Source: Poriferisodalis sp965226645 | GTDB taxonomy: Bacteria > Actinomycetota > Acidimicrobiia > Acidimicrobiales > Poriferisodalaceae | DNA: 64,000 bases | Reading direction: 5' to 3' | NCBI GenBank assembly: GCA_965226645.1 | Contig: CBDDDL010000004.1 | Coordinates: forward strand, 1,240,001 to 1,304,000 | Shown: positions 45,022 through 53,341 of the stretch, one piece after another | Numbering within the stretch: the first letter of the stretch is position 1 | Layout: each line of letters begins with the position of its first letter | The notes under the pieces: model-generated | Database searches by the model: none | The model's input: only the letters and a program-made list of their open reading frames with translations | Told to the model about the DNA's origin: nothing | Translations under genes and position numbers: made by a program

Positions 45022-46066
45022 CGGTAGTTGCAAGTGAACGGTCATGATGACCGTTGCCAACACATGCAGCCGACCGATGGAGGTGTCCAGTATGGCAGCG
45101 AGGCTGAGTTTGGATGAGCGGGTGTTCATCGAGTCGTCGCTGGGGGCGGGCCGCGGCGTCGCGGAGGCAGCGCAGCGGCTGGGCCGTGATCGGTCCACGG
45201 TGCATCGCGAGCTGGCCCGCTGCGGCGGGTGGGCGGGCTATGACGCTCGCTGGGCGCACGCGTCGGCGTGCGTGAGGGCGCGACGAGAGCGAACGCCCAG
45301 GCTGGCGGTCGATCGGGTGCTGGCCGCCGCGGTCGATGAGCGTCTGAAGCTGCGCTGGTCCCCGCACGCGACCGCGGCGGACCTGCGCGAGGCGGGCATG
45401 AGGGTGTGCGCGGAGACCATCTATCGGGCGTGCCACGCGAACGACCCGCGCAGCGGCCTGCCCGCCGGCACCTGGGACAAGCTGCCGCGGCGCTGCCGGC
45501 GCCGTCGGCCGCGCAGCGTCGCGCAGGCCCAAAAGCCCAGCCCGCTGGGGGAATACCGGCCGGTAGCCGACCGGCCCGCCGATGTCGAGGACCGCATGGA
45601 GCCCGGCCACTGGGACCGCGACCTCATCGTCGGCAAAGCGAACCTCACCGCCGCGGTCACGCTCGCCGAGCGCACCAGCCGCTACACGGTCACCGCAGCG
45701 CTGCCCGACGGCTACGGCGCGCCCCAGGTCGCCGCCGCGGTCACCGCGGCGCTGGGCCGCCAGCCCGCCGCGCTCGTGCGCAGCCTCACCTGGGACCAAG
45801 GCCGCGAGATGGCCCGCTGGGCCGACGTCGAGGCCGCGCTCGGCATCGAGGTGTTCTTCTGCGAGCCGCGCTCGCCGTGGCAGCGACCCACCAACGAGCA
45901 CACCAACGCTCTGCTGCGCCGATGGCTTCCCAAAGGCACCAGCCTCGACATCGGGCAGCTGCGGCTCTCGGTCATCGAGGACAACCTCAACCACATGCCC
46001 CGCCGACTCCACCACTGGGCATCAGCACACGACATCTACACTCAACTCACTTGCAACCACCGGTAG
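45022..46066. mobile_element. IS30-family insertion sequence
   Basis: About 1.04 kb. The terminal inverted repeats are CGGTAGTTGCAAGTGA (45022-45037) and, reversed, 46047-46062 with one mismatch. CGGTAG occurs in direct orientation at both ends (45022-45027 and 46061-46066) and may include the target duplication. It carries one intact transposase gene on the plus strand. Confidence 0.88.
45092..46066 (+). CDS. IS30-family transposase
   Basis: 324 residues from the ATG at 45092 (GGAGGTG 7 bases upstream). An N-terminal HTH (LSLDERVFIESSLGAGRGVAEAAQRLGRDRSTVHREL) precedes a DDE domain: MEPGHWDRDLIVG (first Asp), SLTWDQGREMARW (second Asp), and PWQRPTNEHTNALLRRWLPKG (Glu). The gene looks intact and could be active. 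The stop TAG falls in the CGGTAG found at both element ends. Confidence 0.94.
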   Translation: MAARLSLDERVFIESSLGAGRGVAEAAQRLGRDRSTVHRELARCGGWAGYDARWAHASACVRARRERTPRLAVDRVLAAAVDERLKLRWSPHATAADLREAGMRVCAETIYRACHANDPRSGLPAGTWDKLPRRCRRRRPRSVAQAQKPSPLGEYRPVADRPADVEDRMEPGHWDRDLIVGKANLTAAVTLAERTSRYTVTAALPDGYGAPQVAAAVTAALGRQPAALVRSLTWDQGREMARWADVEAALGIEVFFCEPRSPWQRPTNEHTNALLRRWLPKGTSLDIGQLRLSVIEDNLNHMPRRLHHWASAHDIYTQLTCNHR

Positions 46067-46787
46067 AGCTTGCCGTCCCTCGCGCAACTCGGCACGGAGT
46101 CGTAACCGCAACATCTCCAGGGGGACAAGTGGATCCTGTGTGACCGGCGAGGCGATCCTCGGCTGAAGCTCTGTCAGCTCACCCCTCCATTCGCCCGCTG
46201 GGGTCCCGAAACTCAAGGCCTCTGATTCACCGTCGCGCGTCCGATGCTCGAACCAATAGTCCGATGTGCCGCCAGCCTGCTGACCTGCAGCCTGGATGCG
46301 CCGTCGCACCGGCACCGGCGCTGACCACTTCTCGGAGAACTCCACCTGATACCGGTGATTCTTGGAAATTGCGCCATTTGCGGGACGCCTCGATGGTTCT
46401 AGCTCGACCGTCACCTCGAACGAGTTCGCCCCGCTCCCCCGGGCACGAGGACGGTGTGCAATCTCGTCGAAGCTCCCGAGATCGTACGGTTCCTCTTTGA
46501 AATCGGGGATGCGCTCGTCGTAGGCCACGTCCCACATGGCACGCACCATCGCCATGAGCGATGTCTTGCCGCTGCTGTTCTCACCGACGAGCAGTGTGAG
46601 CGGAGCGAGACGCGCCCTCTGCGGTTCGGCACCGAAGCAGCGGTAGTTGCGCAACGTGATCGATCTCATGTGTCGCTCGAACCTGCCCAATCCCAAGGAG
46701 ACATAGGTCTCCGAGCCACCCTACGACCAGGAGGCGCAGCAGGACATCGAAATTAGGGCGCCCGCAACTGCTGCCAGCCCGCCATCA

Positions 46788-47948
46788 TCAGGTCGACGAT
46801 GCAGGACTACTGAGCAGTTCGAGCACCGCGCGTTTGCCGTCGACTCCGAGTAGCTGAATTCCGTGCTCGAAGTCCCAGACGCCGGTCGACGCGTCGAGTG
46901 CCCTATAGATGTGGAGCGCCACGCGACGGACACTGTCAAGATCTGTCAGCCAACCGTGCTCGTCAGCACACTGTTGGAGTTCCCCGGAATTCGTGTCGAT
47001 GTGCTGGAACCAGCGCTCCATCGCAGCGGGTGCGGGTAGCGAGTCAGACTTGCTGCTGTTGACGCTGGGCGTGGTCATGACAAAGTTCTCTATTTGAGAG
47101 AGACGTGCCCGTGACCATGGCACCACATGGTCCAAAGAACCGCCGGTCGTTGGCAACCGAATGTCCGTAAAGATGCATCGTCCCCGTTGGATCTCGACGA
47201 GACCCTGACGCATCTTCGGCGACGGCATGATTCTGTCGCGGCCGAACAGGTGGGAATAGACATCGTCGATCGGCAGCTGGAGCGTCTCACGGTTGATCCT
47301 CATGACCGCCTGGGCGAATCGGAACTCAATCAGCGGACGGAGTACCCCTGCAAATCGTGTGAGGCTCCGAGCAACACCAGGAAGAAATGTGAGCGCTGTC
47401 TTGTCACCTGTCATGTCGTACAAGAACGGATCGGGGTCTCCCGGAAGTCGCTGAAGCAGTCGTACCGGATTTCTCAAGAGGTTTGCTCGGACCTTTGCGA
47501 GCGCCGTTTCGTACGCCTGCTTCCATTCGGTTTGCAGGTCGGTGCCATCCAACCTTCGCTCGACGATCTCGAGTGGCATTTCCTGGAGATCGCCACGGTC
47601 ACCGCATTCCAGGAGATCCCTGAGCCCACGGATCTCCTGCATGACAGTCGTGTCATCGGCAACGGTGCCGTCGCTGCGTCTCTTGCGTGCCGAACTCTGA
47701 CGCAGATTGAATGTTCTGCCACCGTACGGGTAGGGGCGGGCATGCTCCCAGTGAATCTCCAGGTAGCGCTGTGCAATCCGAGTCTGAGTGACGCTTGGCG
47801 CATCGCCTTCGAGCGCGGGTGCCAGATCGATGAGTGTGAGCAACAGACCGAGCTTGTTGGTGCCCGTCATCGCAGCACGGTCGAGTATCTCCAAGATCCC
47901 CGGTATCGGGTCCAAACGCGCTGACCGTCCCGAGGTCGGAGAACTCAC
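46788..47948 (-). CDS. HNH endonuclease-domain protein
   Basis: 386 residues, GTG start. The first ~60 residues (MTGTNKLGLLLTLIDLAPAL) are helical, followed by a variable Arg-rich middle. The HNH core is RGRCIFTDIRLPTTGGSLDHVVPWSR then ENFVMTTPSVNSSKSDSLP, with His, Asn and final Asp but a reduced Cys set. It lies 118 bases upstream of the interrupted ATPase on the same strand, so HNH, ATPase and PIN form a likely single operon resembling nuclease/ATPase defence modules. The IS982 element sits just upstream and may have replaced its promoter. Confidence 0.82.
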   Translation of the reverse strand: MSSPTSGRSARLDPIPGILEILDRAAMTGTNKLGLLLTLIDLAPALEGDAPSVTQTRIAQRYLEIHWEHARPYPYGGRTFNLRQSSARKRRSDGTVADDTTVMQEIRGLRDLLECGDRGDLQEMPLEIVERRLDGTDLQTEWKQAYETALAKVRANLLRNPVRLLQRLPGDPDPFLYDMTGDKTALTFLPGVARSLTRFAGVLRPLIEFRFAQAVMRINRETLQLPIDDVYSHLFGRDRIMPSPKMRQGLVEIQRGRCIFTDIRLPTTGGSLDHVVPWSRARLSQIENFVMTTPSVNSSKSDSLPAPAAMERWFQHIDTNSGELQQCADEHGWLTDLDSVRRVALHIYRALDASTGVWDFEHGIQLLGVDGKRAVLELLSSPASST

Positions 47949-47968
47949 CCAGGCGAATGTAGCTCTAG

Positions 47969-48991
47969 ATGATTAGTTCCAAGGGGTCGGGTCCACCTGT
48001 GGTGGGGTGAGGGTGTCCAAGCTCGGGGTGTGAAACAACACCTCGATCTCGGAGGACCGGAGCATGAACCCGGACTTGGGGCACCCTCGCGACCGCACTG
48101 TATGTGCGGATCGATGACCTGTTGGCGCAGAACCCTCATTGGGCGCCGCTGCGGCCTGCGGTGGGGTTCGCCCCGAAGCTGTCGGACGCGGAGCTGGTCA
48201 CCTTGGCGGTGATCTCGGCGCTGCTGGGCTATGACAGCGAGTCGCAGTTCGTGCGCTACGCCCACGCGCATCTGCGACCGTGGTTCCCGTACCTGCCCAA
48301 CCGCGACGGCTACAACAAGCGGCTGCGGCGCAGCGGCGAGATGATCGCTCGTGTCATGGGATGGCTCGCACGCGAGTGCGAGTCGTGGCACGACGACGTG
48401 TGGCTGGTCGACTCCACCCCGGTCGAGTGCGGCCGAAGCCGCGAGACCCAAAAGCGCTCTGACCTCGCCCGATGGGCCCAATACGGCTGATGCGCGTCGC
48501 ATTCGCGGTACTTCTGGGGTCTGCGCCTGCACCTTGTGGCCACCCCGGCGGGGCTGCCGACCGCGTTCGCGCTCGCCGGCGCGAAAGCCGACGAACGCGA
48601 AGTCTGCGCCGACATGATCACCGCGGCCGGGATCGCCAGGCCCGGCCAGACACTCATCGCCGACAACCGCTACAGACGCGCCGCGTTCGAACGTCAGCTC
48701 AACCAAGCCGGCATCACCCTGCTGCGCCCCGCCACCCGATCCGAGGCCCCACGTCCCGGCGCAAGGTTCCTGCGGCCCTTGCGCCAGATCATCGAATCGA
48801 TCAACCAGACCCTCAAAGGCCCACTCACCCTCGAACGCCACAACCGCCGCACCAAAGCCGGCGTCGCCGTGCGCATCGCGACACGGCTCCTCGCCCTCAC
48901 CACCGCCATCTGGCACAACGAGACCCACCGACACAGCCGACCAGCACGCTCACTCACCGCCTACGACCACTGACCCCTTGGAACTAATCAT
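47969..48991. mobile_element. IS982-family insertion sequence (1023 bp)
   Basis: Perfect 20-bp terminal inverted repeats: ATGATTAGTTCCAAGGGGTC at 47969-47988 and its reverse complement at 48972-48991. A 4-base duplication CTAG flanks it (47965-47968 and 48992-48995). It inserted into CTAG that includes the stop codon of an older IS481-type transposase remnant. Confidence 0.95.
48064..48973 (+). pseudogene. IS982-family transposase, frameshifted and with internal stop
   Basis: The ATG at 48064 follows GGAGGACC. The first six codons (MNPDLG) are in a different frame from the rest (TLATALYVRIDDLLAQNPHW), pointing to a one-base insertion near 48080. The body has KLSDAELVTLAVISALLGY, WLVDSTPVECGRS and RYFWGLRLHLVATPAG. 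At 48488-48490 an in-frame TGA stands where family members have Tyr (YGYCASHSRYF context). Then ADNRYRR and the conserved ending LTAYDH. Two lesions make it inactive. Confidence 0.9.
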
Positions 48992-49099
48992 CTAGTTGTA
49001 ATGCCCAAAGAGGTTGTTGACGCGGCTGGCGGGTGGTCCGCCTATGGCGGTGTGGTGCCGGTGGAGGTTGTAGGTGTGCACCCAGGTCTGGAGTCTGCG
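48992..49099 (-). pseudogene. C-terminal remnant of an IS481-type transposase
   Basis: 35 residues end in WVHTYNLHRHHTAIGGPP-ASRVNNLFGHYN-stop, a signature C-terminus of IS481-family transposases. The stop TAG overlaps the CTAG target of the IS982 element. Nothing upstream of 49100 continues the protein; the membrane protein gene begins there. Confidence 0.88.
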
Positions 49100-49104
49100 T
49101 CAGT

Positions 49105-50523
49105 TCAGGCGAAGCCGAAGATCGGCGGGAAGGCCACTACGACCACCGCAGCCCATGCGGCGTAGACGCCGAAGTGGGCTGTCTGCCACCGCACGATGTC
49201 CGCGAACGGCCGGCGTCGGCGAAACAGCGCTATGTACAGCCACACGCTTCCGGCCAGATTCACCAACAAGATGGCATTGACGCCAGCGATGGCGGCTCGA
49301 TTTGGGCTCCATCCATAGTCTGCAATCCGCCCGAGAATGGCGACGAACGTGATCACGTTGGTGGCGAGCCCCGCCGCCGCGAGCACTCCCGAAGCCGTGT
49401 CGAACAGTCCTGGCCGGGAGTCAGCGCGCCGAGCGGCGGCGGAGAACAGCAGCAGGCCGACGACGAGTCCGAGGATCACGTTGAACGTGATGAGAACTTC
49501 GCGATCGCCTTGGATGCTCTGACCGCTAGCTGGCAGGGCGATCAGGAACACGAGCAGCATCACCGCGAACAACGGCGTGAAGATGAACGCCAGCATCGAT
49601 GAGATCCTCGAGGCCGCGCCCTGCCACACTTCGACGAGCCACGCGGTGACAACCACCGCTCCGGCAGCGCCAGCGGTGGCTGCCCACTGGACGGCCGTGC
49701 CGGGAGCGAAGCCGATCGCTATGAATGCGCTAGCGGCCAGTCCCAAGAACACGCCGCCGCCCAATGCGATCAGGACGTAGTACACGACCCACTCGCCGCT
49801 GAAGCGCACGTAGTCGTTCCTGCGGCTCGGTGAGCGCCAGTCTTTGCCGAGGTAGGCGAGCCCGACGACAAGCCAGAGCAGCACCAGCAGGTGGAACCAC
49901 GCAAGCACCTCGGTCAGCGGGGTACCTCGGTCTGAGCTGAACGGGTATGAGTTCATGACCACGGTGGTTGCCCCGAACACCCCTGCGAGCACTACATAGA
50001 CCCATCTCGGGGGGCGCTGAAGCCAGGCGAACCATCCCGCCAGGGTGGGCAGCACCAGCACTCCAAGGTTGCGGCTGTAGAAGCTGCCGTCTTCGCCGTC
50101 GCCGAGTTCCAAGCCGAAAAGCACCGGGACCCTGACTGCTACCGCAGCTGCGACCGCAAGGCAAGCCATGACCCAGATGTCCTGCCGGCTGCGACCTCGA
50201 CGAGGGGGCACCACGCCGTCGGGGGCTTGTGATGCAACTGCGCTTTCAGATTCAGCGACTTCCGTTGAGGGTTCGGGCTCGGGTTCGTCCCACAGTCCGG
50301 CGAAATGCTCCCTTGCGAACGCCTGCATCGACGGATCGTTCGCCGCAAGGCGCTTCACCGCAATCAGGAACGCCTCGTCCTCACTGAGGCCCGTTTCGCG
50401 CAGCCGGTCCGTCATCTCTTCCAGTTGCCCTTGCGCACCTTCGGGTGCAGGAATCTGGTGCTGCTCGATGCCCTGAACACGGTCGAGCGAGTGTTCGCGA
50501 CCCCCTTCAGACATGTCGGGCAT
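49105..50523 (-). CDS. Multi-pass membrane protein with permease-prefix-like N-terminus
   Basis: 472 residues. The first ~75 residues (QLEEMTDRLRETGLSEDEAFLIAVKRLAANDPSMQAFAREHFAGLW) resemble the permease-prefix/HAAS region. A Pro/Glu linker leads to about 10-11 hydrophobic segments with few polar residues. No transporter signature is recognised. It may be a DUF4153-like or related membrane protein; function unknown. The start is weak, and Met4 (50514) is an alternative. Its 3' end abuts the IS481 remnant. Confidence 0.75.
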   Translation of the reverse strand: MPDMSEGGREHSLDRVQGIEQHQIPAPEGAQGQLEEMTDRLRETGLSEDEAFLIAVKRLAANDPSMQAFAREHFAGLWDEPEPEPSTEVAESESAVASQAPDGVVPPRRGRSRQDIWVMACLAVAAAVAVRVPVLFGLELGDGEDGSFYSRNLGVLVLPTLAGWFAWLQRPPRWVYVVLAGVFGATTVVMNSYPFSSDRGTPLTEVLAWFHLLVLLWLVVGLAYLGKDWRSPSRRNDYVRFSGEWVVYYVLIALGGGVFLGLAASAFIAIGFAPGTAVQWAATAGAAGAVVVTAWLVEVWQGAASRISSMLAFIFTPLFAVMLLVFLIALPASGQSIQGDREVLITFNVILGLVVGLLLFSAAARRADSRPGLFDTASGVLAAAGLATNVITFVAILGRIADYGWSPNRAAIAGVNAILLVNLAGSVWLYIALFRRRRPFADIVRWQTAHFGVYAAWAAVVVVAFPPIFGFA

Positions 50524-50744
50524 CGTATGGCGGTATTACGAGTCGACGAGGCGTCGAACCTCGGCAGCGAAGCGGGGGATGTCCTCGGTGATCGCGTGGC
50601 ACAAACGACTATGGTGATTGACGCCGAATGGTTCGGTTAGTAGGCGTCAGCCGAATGCAGCCGAAATACCGTGGCAACGGGACCCCGGAACGCACGGGGT
50701 CCCTTTTTTGTCTATGCGCCTGCTCGCCGACCGATCCTGAGCGG
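50524..50744. other. Non-coding stretch with an orphan plus-strand terminator
   Basis: No convincing gene. The minus strand has a short open stretch ending ITEDIPRFAAEVRRLVDS before 50540, with no start codon, possibly a decayed gene. On the plus strand the stretch 50618-50646 folds into nested hairpins (GACGCC/GGCGTC around CCGAA/TTCGG) ahead of the intrinsic terminator at 50679. This could be a small RNA. Confidence 0.4.
50679..50709 (+). terminator. Intrinsic terminator with no plus-strand gene upstream
   Basis: GGGACCCC (50679-50686) pairs with GGGGTCCC (50696-50703), followed at once by six T (50704-50709). The T-run is on the plus strand only. The upstream protein gene is on the minus strand, so the terminated transcript is not a known gene. 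Confidence 0.85.
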
Positions 50745-51010
50745 GAACCATTGAAGCGGATCGTTGTTGGTCACCCCAACTGAGCCGAACAAGAACGGGA
50801 ATAGAGCGCGAATAGTGCGCGACCAACTGACGACGGCGCGAAACCGCAGGTCAGCGCATTGAAGCGAACACCCGTTGGTACCCCCTAATAGAACACGAAT
50901 AGAACGGGAATAGTGATGGGATCGGCCAGCAAGGGTGCGAAACCGCAGGTCAGCGGGTTGCAGCGACCAGCCGACACCCCCTCGAAAAGAACCGGAATAG
51001 AACGGGGAAG
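50745..51010. repeat. 99-bp repeat array R1, upstream of the AlbA_2 gene
   Basis: The core GCGAAACCGCAGGTCAGCG occurs at 50838-50856 and 50937-50955, exactly 99 bases apart. Between and around the cores are blocks made of 11-base units (AATAGAACGGG and variants) at about 50790, 50890 and 50990. The order is block-core-block-core-block. A near-identical core-block-core-block segment occurs in R2. Confidence 0.93.
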
Positions 51011-51142
51011 GTGCAGACCGCACAATCGCGAACCGCTTCAACGCGCAACTGCAGAGCAAGCCAGCGGTCCGGCAGGTAAGACGACCGGTGTCGTTCTGCG
51101 TCGCGGACTGATCAGCTGCTGGCTCGGCGATACTGGCAGACG

Positions 51143-52537
51143 ATGACGCCCGAAGAAATCGCTCGCCTCGCACAGCAAGGCGAATCTGAGGTAGTCGAGT
51201 TCAAAGCGACCACAGGCCAACGGAATGAGGCGGCCAAGACGCTCTCGGCCATGCTCAACGGTCGAGGCGGCCGCGTGATCTTCGGCATCGGCCCCAAAGG
51301 CAACGTCGCCGGGCAGCAGGTGGGCGACACCTCCCTCACTGACATCACCAACGCTTGCCAAGAAATTCACCCGCGACATCCCCCGTCGATCGAGAGAGTC
51401 CCACTGCCCGATTGCGGCGGGCGCGAGGTACTGATAGCAACCGTTCCGGCCGGTGCGAACAAGCCGTACGCATACCGCGGCAACCACTTCATGCGATCAG
51501 GCGCTGCGACAGTGGTCATGCCGGACGAGACCCAGTTGTCGCTGGTGCTCGAACGCGCTCATGGCTTGGCCCGGTGGGAACTTGAGGCATCCGGGCGCGA
51601 CCTCAGCGTCATCGACGAACGTGAGGTCCGATTGTTCCGGGATGATGCCATCAAGGCCGGGCGTGCCAGGTTCGATGCGGATGCCTCAGTCGTCGATGTG
51701 CTGCGAGCGCTGAATCTCTTGGACGGCCAAGGCCAACCGAACCGCGGCGCCATTGCACTCTTCGGACGTATCGAGTCGCTCGACGGCACGTTCCCGACTC
51801 TCGGCTGTCGCCTTGTGGCGCTCGACGACACCGAGCTCGCGGAGGAATTCCGAGACGATGCGCTCGTCGAGGACAATGTGTACGCCTCGCTGCGCAAGGC
51901 GATGGCGTTTTGCGACGAACACCTGCACTGGCGAGTGCACATCGGCGGCAGCTTGCAGGCAGACGCCGACTCGGAGATCCCTCGCGAAGTTGTACGCGAA
52001 GCACTTGCCAATGCATTCGGCCACCGCGACTACGCAACTGCCGGTCTGGTCCAAGTTCGCGTCTTCTCCAACAGGCTTGAGGTGCTGTCGCCTGGCCAAC
52101 TGCACTTCGGGCTCGCCCCGGCCGACCTCTACCTACCTCATGGCTCGCATCCATGGAACCCGAACCTGCTCGCCTGTCTCTACCGTCGGGGCATTGTTGA
52201 ACAACTCGGCTCAGGGACATTGCGAATGGTGCGGAAGTGCGCAGATGCAGGGCTCGGTCGCCCCGTATTCACATCCACCAGTGCGTCGGTGACGTGCAGC
52301 GTGCCACGGCGGGGGCACTGGCTGGGACCGGATGGGGCTGGCTTGGCGGTCACCAGGCTGGAAGCTGCCGTGCTGACGGCCTTGGCTGAGGGCCCCGCAG
52401 CACGGGGGGAACTCGCCGACGATCTCGAGGTCAGCGTCGCTGAGGTACGTGAAGCGCTGGTGCAGCTGCGAGATCTAGGCCTCGTACTTGTGGAAGGCCA
52501 CGGTCGAGGCGCGTACTGGCTGCTCGACAACTCCTAG
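51143..52537 (+). CDS. Schlafen/AlbA_2-domain protein with HATPase_c_4-like and winged-helix regions
   Basis: 464 residues. Residues ~8-125 form the AlbA_2 domain: GESEVVEFKATTGQRNEAAKTLSAMLNGRGGRVIFGI and YRGNHFMRSGAATVVM. Residues ~265-380 (REVVREALANAFGHRDYATAGLVQVRVFSNRLEVLSPG, IVEQLGSGTLRMVRKC) match the HATPase_c_4 region of the family, and ~395-460 are a winged helix (LADDLEVSVAEVREALVQLRDLGLVLVEGHGRG). It could act as a transcription regulator or a defence factor. It is bracketed by the R1 and R2 arrays. Confidence 0.88.
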   Translation: MTPEEIARLAQQGESEVVEFKATTGQRNEAAKTLSAMLNGRGGRVIFGIGPKGNVAGQQVGDTSLTDITNACQEIHPRHPPSIERVPLPDCGGREVLIATVPAGANKPYAYRGNHFMRSGAATVVMPDETQLSLVLERAHGLARWELEASGRDLSVIDEREVRLFRDDAIKAGRARFDADASVVDVLRALNLLDGQGQPNRGAIALFGRIESLDGTFPTLGCRLVALDDTELAEEFRDDALVEDNVYASLRKAMAFCDEHLHWRVHIGGSLQADADSEIPREVVREALANAFGHRDYATAGLVQVRVFSNRLEVLSPGQLHFGLAPADLYLPHGSHPWNPNLLACLYRRGIVEQLGSGTLRMVRKCADAGLGRPVFTSTSASVTCSVPRRGHWLGPDGAGLAVTRLEAAVLTALAEGPAARGELADDLEVSVAEVREALVQLRDLGLVLVEGHGRGAYWLLDNS

Positions 52538-52544
52538 CGACTGC

Positions 52545-52785
52545 CCGACACCCCCTCGAAAAGAATCGGAATAGAACGGGAATAGAGGCGGGGCTGGCCA
52601 ACGGCAGTACGAAACCGCAGGTCAGCGCGTTGAAGCGAACACTCGTTGGTACCCCCTAATAGAACACGAATAGAACGGGAATAGTGCTGGGATCGGCCAG
52701 CAGGGGTGCGAAACCGCAGGTCAGCGCGTTGTAGCGGCTACCCGACACCCCCTCGAAAAGAACGGGAATAGAACCGGAATAGTGG
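52545..52785. repeat. 99-bp repeat array R2, downstream of the AlbA_2 gene
   Basis: Core copies lie at 52609-52627 (first base differs) and 52708-52726, again 99 bases apart, with 11-base-unit blocks near 52563, 52662 and 52760. The part 52631-52782 closely parallels R1 50860-51010, in direct orientation. It ends about 50 bases before the phosphoribosyltransferase gene. Confidence 0.93.
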
Positions 52786-52834
52786 GGAGCGCTAGGTTGC
52801 GGGCGGCGTTGGCAGCAGTGGACTGGGAGGGCGC

Positions 52835-53341
52835 GTGAGCGAGGCGACGGACGCTGAAGAACGGGAAGTCATGGACTGGCGTGGGTACGGCGTCGCAGTG
52901 CGCGAGCTGGCGCAGGCCATCGCTGACGATGGCTACCGACCCGAGATGATCCTGGCCATTGCGCGGGGCGGGCTGTTCTGCGCTGGCTCGCTGGGCTACG
53001 CCTTGTCGGTCAAGAACATCTACGTCATGAACTGCGAGTACTACACCGGCGTCGACGAGCGGCTCGATGTGCCCATCATGCTGCCGCCGACACCCGATCT
53101 GGTCGACCACCGCGACTCGGACATCCTCATCGCCGACGATGTCGCCGACACCGGCCACACGCTCAAGATGGTGTACGACTTCTGCCTGCCGCGAGTGCGC
53201 AGCGTACGCACCGCAGTGCTGTACGAAAAGCCCTGGTCCACGGTCAACTGCGACTGGGTATGGCGCCACACCGACGAATGGATCAACTTCCCCTGGTCCA
53301 CCGAGCCCCCGATCGTCACCGACGAGCAGGCTCGCGCCTGA
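52835..53341 (+). CDS. Phosphoribosyltransferase (xanthine-guanine type)
   Basis: 168 residues, GTG start with GGGAGGG just upstream. The PRPP-binding motif is SDILIADDVADTGHTLKMV near residue 95. PEMILAIARGGLFCAGSLGYAL is the substrate-side loop of hypoxanthine/xanthine-type enzymes. It salvages purines by adding ribose-phosphate to the base. Close actinobacterial members are common and often annotated only as PRTase. The following MFS gene may overlap its 3' end. Confidence 0.88.
   Translation: MSEATDAEEREVMDWRGYGVAVRELAQAIADDGYRPEMILAIARGGLFCAGSLGYALSVKNIYVMNCEYYTGVDERLDVPIMLPPTPDLVDHRDSDILIADDVADTGHTLKMVYDFCLPRVRSVRTAVLYEKPWSTVNCDWVWRHTDEWINFPWSTEPPIVTDEQARA

Larger units (their letters stand above)
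44174..46669 (-). pseudogene. AAA ATPase (DUF3696-type) interrupted by an IS30 element
   Basis: The N-terminal part (46669 down to about 46067) has ITLRNYRCFG, Walker A LLVGENSSGKTS and a charged insert. The C-terminal part (about 45000-44174) has TLLLQQPEVHLHPVAQASL (Walker B-like), IIVETHSDFIIDRVRMAV and a DUF3696-like end with GYRQFFLEEVQRSVAF. The two are separated by an IS30-type element. Joining the flanks at the shared CGGTAG puts the N-terminal frame into one that stops near 44959, while the conserved C-terminus lies in another frame, so a further frameshift exists. The ATPase would have partnered the PIN gene. Confidence 0.88.

Noticed and set aside
44174..46015. 613-residue minus-strand frame running through the IS30 element
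   Set aside because: The middle is the antisense of the transposase; only the C-terminal ~270 residues are real ATPase sequence.
50305..50640. Plus-strand 111-codon frame ending before the orphan terminator
   Set aside because: Most of it is antisense to the membrane-protein gene; it has no motif, although a short RNA from this region remains possible.
50745..51010. CRISPR or integron cassette array
   Set aside because: The sequence between the cores is itself repeated in R2, there are no variable spacers, and no cas or integrase genes are near.
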